DNA of 14,198 nucleotides, from the NCBI GenBank assembly GCA_003518745.1, contig DOYB01000242.1, positions 1-14,198 on the forward strand, read 5' to 3'. Below the pieces are notes generated by a model. That model was not told where the DNA came from. It made no database searches and saw only the letters and a program-made list of their open reading frames with translations. Positions 1-8,100 of this stretch are shown here, in pieces (the first letter of the stretch is position 1; every line of letters begins with the position of its first letter). Position numbers and translations under genes: made by a program. The DNA is from Selenomonas sp. Its GTDB lineage: Bacteria; Bacillota; Negativicutes; Selenomonadales; Selenomonadaceae.

Positions 1-623
1 GCGCCAATCTCCACATCATCCTCCAATACCACATTACCCACTTGTGGCACCTTTGTATGAACCCCGTTCTCAGTGGTAAACCCAAATCCATCAGCCCCAA
101 TTACCGCAGAGCTGTGAATAACACATCGCTTTCCTATGCGGCAATGCTCCCGAATAGTGGCGCTGGAATAAATAACTGAGCCATTGCCAACCTCCGTATA
201 CTGTCCAACATATACATGGGGATAGATGATAACGCCTTCGCCGATAACCGCGTGAGCATCCACCACCGCAAAGGGCATTATGACCGCATCCTTTCCAATG
301 GTGACATCCTTTCCAATAACAGCTTGGGGGCTAACTCCGGCAGGGAATTCCAGTTTCGGCGTGAAGAGTTCCATCAGCTTCGCAAAAGCCGCCTTTGGCT
401 CCTTTACCCGGATTGCGGGAAGCGGAAACTCACCCACATCCTCCGGAATCATTACAGCTGATGCTTTTGAACTCTTTGCCTTTTCTATATGGGGTTCAAC
501 CGCAAAGGTCAGCTTGCCCGGTCCGGCTCCTTCAATGTTGTCAAGCCCCAGGATTTCCAGCATTTCGTCCCCTGAAACCGTACCACCCACATAATCGGCC
601 AGTTCCCTCAGCGTTTTCTTCAT
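1..623 (-). CDS. lpxD: UDP-3-O-acylglucosamine N-acyltransferase LpxD (3' end outside window)
   Basis: LpxD adds the second, N-linked 3-hydroxyacyl chain to UDP-3-O-acyl-glucosamine in cytoplasmic lipid A synthesis, using acyl-ACP. About 207 codons are present of a family length near 340. Seen: an N-terminal LpxD domain (MKKTLRELADYVGG, then GPGKLTFAVEP near residues 35-45 and SAVMIPED near 55-62), followed from about residue 97 by left-handed beta-helix hexapeptide repeats (VIGKDVTIGKDAVI) and the LpxD-typical GADGFGF and KVPQVGNVVLEDDVEIG. The catalytic histidine region lies beyond the window edge. ATG at 621-623 is chosen; an in-frame GTG at 630-632 is possible, and the Shine-Dalgarno sequence is weak for both. 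It starts 12 bp after the preceding Skp-like gene, matching the skp-lpxD order of proteobacteria. The reading is an incomplete gene at the window edge, not a broken one. Confidence 0.96.
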   Translation of the reverse strand, partial: MKKTLRELADYVGGTVSGDEMLEILGLDNIEGAGPGKLTFAVEPHIEKAKSSKASAVMIPEDVGEFPLPAIRVKEPKAAFAKLMELFTPKLEFPAGVSPQAVIGKDVTIGKDAVIMPFAVVDAHAVIGEGVIIYPHVYVGQYTEVGNGSVIYSSATIREHCRIGKRCVIHSSAVIGADGFGFTTENGVHTKVPQVGNVVLEDDVEIG

Positions 624-635
624 CGCATTCACCCA

Positions 636-1079
636 CTACTGTAATTTTTGAATGACCTCGTCCGTCAGATCAACGCCACCTAAAAGCACTGTTTTCTGCA
701 CCTTAGTGCTGTCAACAACAGCATCTAGCTTCTTGTCCTTCTGTGCGGCTCCAACAGCAACATCCAGCTTCTGACGGAGCTGCGTCATGTAAATCTGATT
801 TATGCTGGCCATCTTTCGCTGTAATTCCACCTGAGCGTTCTGGAAATCTTCCTCAGTCGGATTCTGCTTTGCCGCGAATTCTGCCTCAGCCTGTTGCTGG
901 GCCTCAGCCAATTTCTGTGTGGCCTCCTCCGCGACTGACTTGAGCTGCGGTGCCTCCTGAGCCACTCGCTCAGTATCCACATAACCCATCTTCACCTGGC
1001 CACAGCCACCCAAAAGCAATGAAAACGATACCAAAACCACCGCTATTATATTACGCTTCCACTTCATATAAGTCCTCAT
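636..1079 (-). CDS. OmpH/Skp-family periplasmic chaperone, predicted lipoprotein
   Basis: A 147-residue Skp/OmpH-like protein. The N-terminus is a lipoprotein signal: basic residues, a hydrophobic stretch 11-23, then lipobox LGGC with Cys26 as the expected lipidated residue, followed by Gly. After it come the Skp-like strand MGYVDTERV, a glutamine/alanine/glutamate-rich helical hairpin (about 45-110), and a C-terminal piece TVLLGGVDLTDEVIQKLQ that matches the ends of the two paralogues upstream. Family role: holding unfolded outer-membrane proteins in the periplasm; being lipid-anchored is an inference from the lipobox. Two starts are plausible: ATG at 1077-1079 (AGGA 5 nt upstream) and ATG at 1065-1067 (GAGG 6 nt upstream), giving 147 or 143 residues. 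It is the third Skp-like gene of the run and lies 12 bp before lpxD. Confidence 0.87.
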   Translation of the reverse strand: MRTYMKWKRNIIAVVLVSFSLLLGGCGQVKMGYVDTERVAQEAPQLKSVAEEATQKLAEAQQQAEAEFAAKQNPTEEDFQNAQVELQRKMASINQIYMTQLRQKLDVAVGAAQKDKKLDAVVDSTKVQKTVLLGGVDLTDEVIQKLQ

Positions 1080-1183
1080 CCTTTTCCTGCGGAATCTTCA
1101 AAAACAACATGCTGCCTTGCTAATCTAAATCAATAAGATTTTTCCTGCGCATATCCATCACGTTATTTACTTCCGATTCCTAA

Positions 1184-2260
1184 TCACAATTTTCTTATTT
1201 CTGCCAAAAGTTCCTCTGTCAAATCCCCGGTGCCTGCCCCAATCACGGGTACATACTCATCCTCCGGGTTGTCCTTATTCCTCTCATTCTGCCGCCAAGG
1301 AATGCGCCATTGCAGATTCTGAGCAGGGCTGGCAATGACCATTGTATAATGATGCATGATTGCGAGCTTTGCCGTCTGACCGGCTATATCGCTGAGTATA
1401 TGGCTTTCCAGTTCTATTCTTTCCTTTATTGTTTCCTGTAGTTCTTGGAATATCTGGAGCCTGACCTGCTGACGTTCCACCGACTTCTGCATTATCTCAT
1501 CCATGGCAGCGGCGTTGCGCGCCTGAGCATCTGCCTGATTCTTTGCCGCATCCATCTCCAGTTCAGCCTTGGAGCTCACGGCTTCCTCCCGAAGCTGCTG
1601 GACCTTATCCTTAACAGCCGCCTCAGAGTGAGCCAGAATATCTGCCTCCCACTCCTTGGCAAGCTCCATCTGTCTCGCGCCACGCTCAAGCTGCAGGGCG
1701 TCACGCCGGGCAATAAGCTCATCAACCGCTTCCTGTGATAACCTCATGACATCCTGATTCTGGAGCTTAAGCTGGATATTCAGTATGGCATTCAGGTATT
1801 CGCCGTCTATCTCATCCCGCTTCGCCTGATACTCAGCTTCAGTAGACTGTCGATACTCCTCGGCGGCCTTCTTTTTTTCACGACTGATTTCAGCAGCGGT
1901 TCCCACAATATTCTGGGCATTCTTTTGCCATACAGAATCCTGAAAAGGCTCTTCAGGGACCTTTGGGGCCTCCACCCTTACCGGTGTCATCGCGGACCTC
2001 AGCTCGTCCCGCAGCATGGCTTCATTTTCTTTTAGTTCAAGAAGGCTGCCGTACGCCGAATGGGCCTCCATCACCCGTCTCACGTCTACCAATGCCACAG
2101 TTACTGCTTTGGAGGCAGGATCAGCAGCCTTCGGCGCAAGGAGGCTTCTAAAGGCCAACGCCCCTACCAGCATCAGGAGGGATGCTGCCACTGCCCCGAC
2201 GCAAATGGCCTTCAGGTTCTTCTTAGGCTTTACCTCCTTCGAAGACTCCCTGTCTTCCAT
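1184..2260 (-). CDS. enlarged OmpH/Skp-like protein with inner-membrane anchor and long coiled coil
   Basis: About 358 residues, more than twice the usual Skp length (about 150-170). With the start used here, residues 1-16 are charged (many K, E, D), residues 17-37 form one hydrophobic segment with no clear signal-peptidase site, so a single-pass anchor with the body in the periplasm is likely. A Skp-like first strand (VTVALVDVRRVMEAHSAYG, about 48-66) is followed by some 220 residues of highly charged helix/coiled coil rich in E, A, Q, K and R, and a C-terminal strand-helix (YVPVIGAGTGDLTEELLAEIRKL begins near 336) resembling the ends of both neighbouring Skp paralogues. ATG at 2258-2260 is chosen because AAGGAGG stands at 2267-2273, 6 nt upstream; the frame stays open to ATG 2297-2299 and TTG 2303-2305, but those lack a ribosome-binding site and abut a hairpin. 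The exact function is not known to me; Skp-type chaperone or envelope-spanning spacer are both possible. Confidence 0.8.
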   Translation of the reverse strand: MEDRESSKEVKPKKNLKAICVGAVAASLLMLVGALAFRSLLAPKAADPASKAVTVALVDVRRVMEAHSAYGSLLELKENEAMLRDELRSAMTPVRVEAPKVPEEPFQDSVWQKNAQNIVGTAAEISREKKKAAEEYRQSTEAEYQAKRDEIDGEYLNAILNIQLKLQNQDVMRLSQEAVDELIARRDALQLERGARQMELAKEWEADILAHSEAAVKDKVQQLREEAVSSKAELEMDAAKNQADAQARNAAAMDEIMQKSVERQQVRLQIFQELQETIKERIELESHILSDIAGQTAKLAIMHHYTMVIASPAQNLQWRIPWRQNERNKDNPEDEYVPVIGAGTGDLTEELLAEIRKL

Positions 2261-2266
2261 GTCCCG

Positions 2267-2273
2267 CCTCCTT
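2267..2273 (-). promoter_or_regulatory. Shine-Dalgarno AAGGAGG that decides the start at 2260
   Basis: On the minus strand AAGGAGG lies 6 nt before ATG 2258-2260. This is the best ribosome-binding site near this gene and argues against the longer reading from TTG 2303-2305. Confidence 0.7.
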
Positions 2274-2305
2274 TTCAGCATTCTTGAAATCTCCGACATA
2301 GTCAA

Positions 2306-2332
2306 AGTACCGAGCGCTTAATGCTCGGTACT
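2306..2332 (-). other. perfect 10-bp intergenic hairpin between the first and second ompH genes
   Basis: Arms AGTACCGAGC (2306-2315) and GCTCGGTACT (2323-2332) are perfect reverse complements with a 7-nt loop. It lies 11 bp after the stop of the upstream ompH gene and about 33 nt before the ribosome-binding site of the next. On the minus strand it is followed by only TTTGACT, so it is not a convincing intrinsic terminator; a weak attenuator or an mRNA-end stabiliser/processing site are alternatives. Confidence 0.6.
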
Positions 2333-2343
2333 CGAATGACAGA

Positions 2344-2811
2344 TTACTTGGAAATTTTCTTGATGACGTCCTGAGTGATGTCCTGACCACCATAGACTAC
2401 AGTGTTCTTATCCAGTACCACGGTAATTCCCTTTGAATCAGCAACGCTCTTGATGGATGCCTCAACAGACTTCTCGATGGGCTCCAACAAATCCTGCTGT
2501 TTCTGCTGAAGGCGCTGCTGGGTCTGTGTGTAATAGTCCTGCTTCTCCTGCTCGCCCATGCCCGCGGATTTCTCCTCAAAATCCTTGCGGGCACTCTCTA
2601 CTGCCTGCTGCATCTCAGTGTCAGCAGACTGCAGCTGAGGATGCTGGCTCATAATCTGCCTGTAATCCACCACGCCCACGCTGGAGGAACCTGCCGCGGA
2701 AGCAATTCCGGAGCCTGACTGAGTGAGTGCCAGTGCCACGACACTGCCGATGAAAACCAACGCAATAAGGATGCTTACGATTTTTACCTGCTTCTTTTCC
2801 AATTGTACCAT
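2344..2811 (-). CDS. ompH: OmpH/Skp-family periplasmic chaperone
   Basis: 155 residues, the normal Skp/OmpH size. The N-terminus (KKQVKIVSILIALVFIGSVV) is basic then hydrophobic at about 10-30; it could be a cleaved signal (possible site near ASA/AG, about 37-40) or an uncleaved anchor. Then follow the Skp core strand VGVVDYRQIMSQHPQ, a helical hairpin with many Q/E/K residues, and the family C-terminus GITVVLDKNTVVYGGQDITQDVIKKI. Skp binds unfolded outer-membrane proteins leaving the Sec translocon and delivers them toward BamA. The start ATG 2809-2811 has AAAGGAG 8 nt upstream. It follows bamA after 172 bp and is the most canonical of the three paralogues here. Confidence 0.93.
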   Translation of the reverse strand: MVQLEKKQVKIVSILIALVFIGSVVALALTQSGSGIASAAGSSSVGVVDYRQIMSQHPQLQSADTEMQQAVESARKDFEEKSAGMGEQEKQDYYTQTQQRLQQKQQDLLEPIEKSVEASIKSVADSKGITVVLDKNTVVYGGQDITQDVIKKISK

Positions 2812-2854
2812 TTGTTTATCTCCTTTACATCGTGATCAAAATAAATGTAAGATT

Positions 2855-2876
2855 TCGCTCATATGAATTTAAGCGA
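2855..2876 (-). other. weak stem-loop in the leader of ompH
   Basis: On the minus strand TCGCTTA (2870-2876) can pair with TGAGCGA (2855-2861), 7 bp including one G-U, with an 8-nt loop. It lies in the bamA-ompH gap upstream of the ribosome-binding site, as two stronger hairpins do elsewhere in this cluster. It could arise by chance. Confidence 0.25.
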
Positions 2877-2914
2877 TGCTTTGAATAACGCCCTTACACA
2901 AGAACAACGTACAC

Positions 2915-2943
2915 ATTATAAACCAAACGCCGAATAAAATCTA
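2915..2943 (-). promoter_or_regulatory. possible internal promoter for ompH-lpxD
   Basis: A perfect -10 hexamer TATAAT (2915-2920, minus strand) lies in the 172-bp gap between bamA and ompH, about 104 nt before the ompH start codon. The -35 match at 17-bp spacing (TAGATT, 2938-2943) is poor, so only the -10 speaks for it. A gap this long inside a tight cluster favours a local promoter. Confidence 0.4.
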
Positions 2944-2983
2944 GTGTATCCGACAGAAAAGTAAAATCCTCAGAGATTATCCA

Positions 2984-5017
2984 TCAGAACATGCCACCTA
3001 CACTAAAGTGGAATCGACCGCCCTGCGATCCATAACCATAGTCAAGGCGAACCGGTCCCAAAGGAGTAGCAACAGAAAGCCCCATACCGATACTCCCGTG
3101 GAAGTCCTTCGGACGGAACCCTGTATTCCATGCCGAACCGAAATCAGTAAAGATAGCGCCCGTAACCTTTTTATACAGTGGGAAACGATACTCTACCGTC
3201 CCCGCAAACACCCTGTTTCCCCTAAACTGATCATCTCTGTAACCGCGCAGGGAATTTTGTCCGCCAAGACGATACTGATTGAACTCAGAAATTTCACCAT
3301 GTCCGTATCCCAGTTGGCCGCGAAGAGCCAGAACCTGCGCGTGACCCATCTTGTAATAGCGCTGTCCTTCTGCGGTATACTTCTGGAAGTCAAAATCTCC
3401 ACCAAAGCCGGCCACTTCAACAGAAAGGTTCATCTTGCCACCGGAAGTCGGCTCATAAATATTATCCCGCGTATCAGAAACATGTTCGAAAATTATACTC
3501 CGCGTAGTGCCGAAGTTAGCATTGCGCCAATCCGCCCACTTAGGGGTACTGCGATCTCCCATATTACCATTAGCCACATGCCTTACATACCTATCCTTCC
3601 TATTCCTTATGGTGAGGAAGTTAGTGGCATACTCGCTCACAGGACGGCTCAATGTGATTTCACCACCGGCATACTTGCGCATGTACTCTTCCTTCAAATC
3701 CCCACGGGTATCATAATCATTATACCTATATGTACGATTATACAGCCTGAGGAGTATCCCTGTTTCCTTACTGTCAAGCCATGGATGCTTGTAACTGAAT
3801 GTATATCCCTGGGCATCTGACTCGCTCCCGCCATGCTCGTAGGTAAGACTTACGGAATCGCCCATACCTCTGAAATTCGTATCACTGACACTGGCCATGG
3901 CAATAAAACCATCCGCGCTGCTGTATCCAGCGCCAATTCCGAAGGTACCTGTCCGCTTTTCCTTAACGTCCAGCTCCATAACCACAGCATTCGGCTCTAC
4001 TCCGGGGTTCATCTTGATATTTACATCCTCGAAGAATCCCAGATTGTAAACCCGCTGCATGCTGCGACGCGCTAATTTCGCGTTGAAGGGAGTTCCCGGC
4101 TTTTGCCTCATTTCTCTGAGAATTACCTTATCCCTGGTCTTTTTGTTGCCCTTGACCTTGTAGCCCTCAAGGATACCTTCATTTATCTTAAGAGTAAGGA
4201 CACCCTCCCTGTCAATATCCATATCCATGATTTTGGCGAGAATATAGCCATCCTCACGATATTTCTCCTGAATGGCCGTAACATTTTCGTGAAGCTCTAC
4301 ACTGTTCAGGATTTCTCCCATGGGCATGGTCACACGCTTCATCAGAGCCTCTGTGGTCTCAGACGCATTTCCTATTATCACTATATCATTCAGTATGGGG
4401 TTCTCCAGCAAATGATACGTTACCACAACGCCCTCTGGCACCTGCTCAAAGGACGGATATAAATCGTAGAAATATCCGGTGCGGAATATGGCATCCAGAT
4501 CCTGCTCCAACAGCTTTGCGGAGAAAACATCCCCCGGATGCATGAAAACAGAGGCCCTTGCCGTGGGCTCGGTATACTCTCCCGCCCCCGGGAACTGTAT
4601 ATCAACAACCGTCTGCCCCTCATAGGCCCTCATCTCTTCCATGAAAGCCGTATCCTTAGGACGTGTCTTTTCCCATTCCGCGGTACGTTCATCATTACTC
4701 TTGGCTCTGGGCTGTGTGCCTGTGGCATGTGTCACGGAAGTATTGTCAACACCAACGGATTGCTCAGTCTCCACGACATTTACGCTTCCCGAGGTCTCCG
4801 CCACCTGACTTGGACTCACCATGGTTGATGATGGCTCAATGGCCGTAGCAGATACCATCGGAGATTCCTTTATCCCAGCCAGAACCTCTCCCCCCTCTGC
4901 AGCCGTCTCTGCCGCTACAGATTCTGTAGATTCCGCATGTACAGGCATCGGAAACACGGACATGCCTGCAGTCAGAGCTACCGCATAGGCCAGGAATGTA
5001 TGCTTCTTTCTGATCAA
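2984..5017 (-). CDS. bamA: outer-membrane protein assembly factor BamA (Omp85 family)
   Basis: 677 residues. BamA folds and inserts beta-barrel proteins into the outer membrane. Seen: signal peptide 1-28 ending VHA/E; a low-complexity linker rich in A, E, S, T and V, about 29-120; three POTRA repeats at about 131-207, 208-281 and 282-353 (third with YKVKGNKKTRDKVILREM and YNLGFFEDVNI); and a 16-strand-type Omp85 barrel from about 355 to the C-terminal phenylalanine. The conserved lid-loop motif LRGY is at 590-593. Proteobacterial BamA usually has five POTRA domains; three is compatible with diderm Firmicutes. The start is TTG 5015-5017, with GGGAGG 8 nt upstream and an in-frame TGA two codons before, so no longer start exists and the next ATG would destroy the signal peptide. 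No BamB-E-type lipoprotein gene is in the window. A TamA reading is less likely because of the ompH-lpxD context. Confidence 0.95.
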   Translation of the reverse strand: MIRKKHTFLAYAVALTAGMSVFPMPVHAESTESVAAETAAEGGEVLAGIKESPMVSATAIEPSSTMVSPSQVAETSGSVNVVETEQSVGVDNTSVTHATGTQPRAKSNDERTAEWEKTRPKDTAFMEEMRAYEGQTVVDIQFPGAGEYTEPTARASVFMHPGDVFSAKLLEQDLDAIFRTGYFYDLYPSFEQVPEGVVVTYHLLENPILNDIVIIGNASETTEALMKRVTMPMGEILNSVELHENVTAIQEKYREDGYILAKIMDMDIDREGVLTLKINEGILEGYKVKGNKKTRDKVILREMRQKPGTPFNAKLARRSMQRVYNLGFFEDVNIKMNPGVEPNAVVMELDVKEKRTGTFGIGAGYSSADGFIAMASVSDTNFRGMGDSVSLTYEHGGSESDAQGYTFSYKHPWLDSKETGILLRLYNRTYRYNDYDTRGDLKEEYMRKYAGGEITLSRPVSEYATNFLTIRNRKDRYVRHVANGNMGDRSTPKWADWRNANFGTTRSIIFEHVSDTRDNIYEPTSGGKMNLSVEVAGFGGDFDFQKYTAEGQRYYKMGHAQVLALRGQLGYGHGEISEFNQYRLGGQNSLRGYRDDQFRGNRVFAGTVEYRFPLYKKVTGAIFTDFGSAWNTGFRPKDFHGSIGMGLSVATPLGPVRLDYGYGSQGGRFHFSVGGMF

Positions 5018-5053
5018 GGGTCAAACCTCCCAATTTGTTCGTTGCACTTTCAC

Positions 5054-5082
5054 ATTCTATAGCAAGATGACACAAAGAGCAA
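5054..5082 (-). promoter_or_regulatory. probable promoter upstream of bamA
   Basis: Minus strand: TTGCTC (5077-5082), 17-bp spacer, TAGAAT (5054-5059), followed by a leader of roughly 30 nt to the TTG start. The -10 matches 5 of 6 and the -35 3 of 6; an A-run lies just upstream of the -35. It sits in the 94-bp tamB-bamA gap and would allow bamA to be expressed apart from the upstream genes. Confidence 0.45.
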
Positions 5083-5111
5083 CCTTTTTTCTCATTGAAT
5101 GCGCATATAGC

Positions 5112-8100
5112 TTAAAATTTGAATCTTGCCTCAAAACCGACAATATAATCTTTACCTTCACGTTCAACGGAAGCACCAACATTGTCGTTGAAATCATACT
5201 GAACCCCGTAGCGGTTGTGATGCCTTCCGTTGAAAATGCGAGCATATTTTAACATTAGCTTATCCGTGACATACTTGCCTACCTGAATATTGTAGGCATT
5301 CTTATACTTACCATCCTCACTGCTTCCATAAAAAGCAGAGCCGCTTCCCTTTGAAATGGTAAAAGTATCCACGAACAGGGACTTCCTGATCATGTCCTCA
5401 ACCTCGGAAAGGAATCCCATCTCCAGTCCCACCAGGAGCAAATCCCCTGCCTTTACTCCACCGTTTCCGGTTTTTGACGAACTGCCAAAGGTCAAAAGCT
5501 GTATGATGTCGCTTTCACTCATTTCCGGACTTGAGGTAAGCTTGAACTGCAGTTTGTCCAGTGGGCCATTCATAGACAGAAACACTCTCGCGTCAGACAA
5601 TTTTGTATCCGCGAAAAATCTTATACTTGGCAGGAATGATGCCACCTGATCGAAGTGAGCCTCGCCCTCACGGATATTGAAAACCCTCTTTAGGTAATTT
5701 ATGGTACCGCCCCGCGCCACAGTCAACGTTCCTGAACTTTTAGGATGGTTCAACGTTCCGCCAAAATGCAAATCCCCTGACAGGTACAGATCATACAAAT
5801 ATGAGGTGTAGAAATGGGCATCCTTACCCAGTGAAACTCCAACATCCAAAATGAAATCCGGCAGTTCACTGTCACTATCGGGAATAGTTGGGAACGAAAT
5901 CTCACAATCGTCAATGGTCACATTACCTGTAAGCTTGGGCATCCGGTATCCATAGATTTCCCCTTCGGCCAGGCGCAGTTCCAACGAGAATGGGCCATCG
6001 TAGAAATCACTCTTTACATCAAGCTGATCCGCATTAAGATAGAGATCATAATACGTAGGCCGCAGTCCAGGGAACTTCATGCCTCCCTTTACGATGTAAC
6101 TGCCCTTCCCCATATTTCCTGAGAACTCACGGACGGATACCTCATCCCCGGTAAATACTACATCCGCCCTTATATTCTGTATTGGATTGTCTATGCCCCG
6201 GATTTTTGCGCTCCCATCCGGAATCACAAAGCTTCCGTTAATCAATGGATAGGCCAGCGTACCGGTCACCTCGAGATTTCCATCGGTTTCGCCGATTGCC
6301 CACTCAACATATTTCGACAAGCCCGGAAGCAGGCTCAAATCCGCGTCGTCCAGCGAAATCCGCAGCTTGATACGTTCAAACTCATCCAGCTCACTCGACT
6401 CATTGGCTGTCAAAGCCCTCAACGGTACAATTCCCACCGCGCTTGCCTGATACGTCCGTTCAGCTATTGACTTTCTTACCACGAGTTCCTTGACGTCAAT
6501 CAGCCCGTTTTTCAATTCCAGGCTTCCCGTCATGGTATCGAAGGTCGCTCCCTTTACACCGCCGTTCTTCGCCAACAGCTCCACATCCGCGGATGGATTT
6601 GACAATATGCCCCCTATGCGAGCCTCGATATCTGCTGTCCCCGTCACATCAGTGTCTACACTGGCCGCCTTAGTAAACATGCCGAGAGCAAGATTCTGGG
6701 CACTTAACCCAAGCTCTATCGGTCCGTCCAGGGACACAGCGCCTTCCAACTGAAAGATACCTGTAGCGCCCTGCAGTCCTGAAAGCCGATTTACTGAGAG
6801 AACTCTGTTTATAAGATTCAAATCCAGATTTATATCATGTATATCATGACCGGCGAACGCCCCCTTAGGAATACTTCCGTCCATATTGATTGAGGGATTC
6901 TCCAATGTTCCCCCAAGGCGTATATTGCTTGTCAGACTGCCCTCCAGCAAATCATTCTTCTGATTTGCCAGAGCGCACAGCTCATTGATTTCAACATTCT
7001 GCACCTTCACATTTCCGACAAGCTTCCCTGAATCCAGATTACAGGAAGCCGCGATATCATACCTGCCCTCTCCCTGCAGGAAGCTGAAATCCCTCAACAC
7101 CAGCCAGCCGCTGTCATAGGCCACATGACCATGAACGCCCTTCATTACCACCTCATTGAATACCAGCTCATCAGCATTAAGCATGCCGTCAAACAAAGGC
7201 TCGTCCAATGTACCGCCTATCTTCCCCACAAAGTTTCCATGTCCATCCGCCGCGTATGGTAATTTGTGCTGGAATCGCTTCATGTTTATATCATGGACAG
7301 AAACCGTCATATCTATATTGGTGGTTACACGGTTCAATGTGCCGTTTACATCCATATCCACCATGGGAGAGTAAATGTGGAAATCCTGCAGTTTTACATC
7401 ATTACCTTCAACGTAGTAGTCGCCGTCCATGCCGGAAAGCAGTATGCCCCTATAGCTGCCCCTTGTAAAGTGTATATATCCAACCATATGTGGCTTATCT
7501 ATGGTTCCCGTAATGCGAATCGTATTGTCCACGTTGCCTGTAAGCGGCTGGTCAGGCGCCACCAAGGCCATGATATCCTCCATGCGGGCACCGACCGTGT
7601 CCACCCGAAGGTCTACACGCCTTTCTCCAGTAAAGCCCACACTCCCCATGACATACCAGACATCTCTGCCGTCCTTTTCCATCTGATAGGTATCAATTCC
7701 TATACCGTCAAGATTTCCGGACACCTTAGCTTTTATGCTGTCATAGGGCTGATGGAAAAGGTTACCCTTAAGCGCCGAGAAATCAACCTCCACCATTGGG
7801 TTGCCCGCATCTCCACGAACACTGCCACGGAAATCCGACAATCCCGAAAGGGTTGCTTCAGGGAGCAGGTGGGAAAAAAGTGACAGATCCACATGACCGC
7901 CATAGAATGCCATGTTCAAAATCCTGCCATTCTGAAGTGTACCTTCCAGACCGATACTGCTCTTGTTTGGCATATTCACGCTCAAGTAATCGACAGTTAT
8001 ATTGTCTCCCCTTGCGAAGAAGGATGTATCCAAACGCTCCACGGGGATTTCCATGAAGCTGCCATTGACAGCCGATACGCCTCCATAAATCGTCAGCTTG

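Noticed and set aside
1080..1183. Repeated CGCAGGAAAA and a 5-bp A/T-rich dyad in the gap before the lipoprotein gene, considered as a small gene or terminator
   Set aside because: The first copy of CGCAGGAAAA has no start codon behind it, the possible frames are about a dozen codons, and the stem AAATC/GATTT is too weak for a terminator.
2303..2305. TTG as start of the long ompH-like gene
   Set aside because: No ribosome-binding site and directly next to a stable hairpin; ATG 2258-2260 has a near-perfect one.
3008..3820. A 270-codon open frame on the plus strand opposite bamA
   Set aside because: It is antisense to a clear Omp85 barrel, has no ribosome-binding site or recognisable domain, and its composition is that of a shadow frame.
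5057..5245. A 62-codon minus-strand frame over the end of tamB and the bamA promoter
   Set aside because: It overlaps the conserved TamB C-terminus in another frame and has no ribosome-binding site.
7266..7883. A 205-codon open frame on the plus strand opposite tamB
   Set aside because: Antisense to continuous TamB coding sequence, with histidine/tyrosine-rich composition typical of a reversed beta-rich gene and no family match that I recognise.
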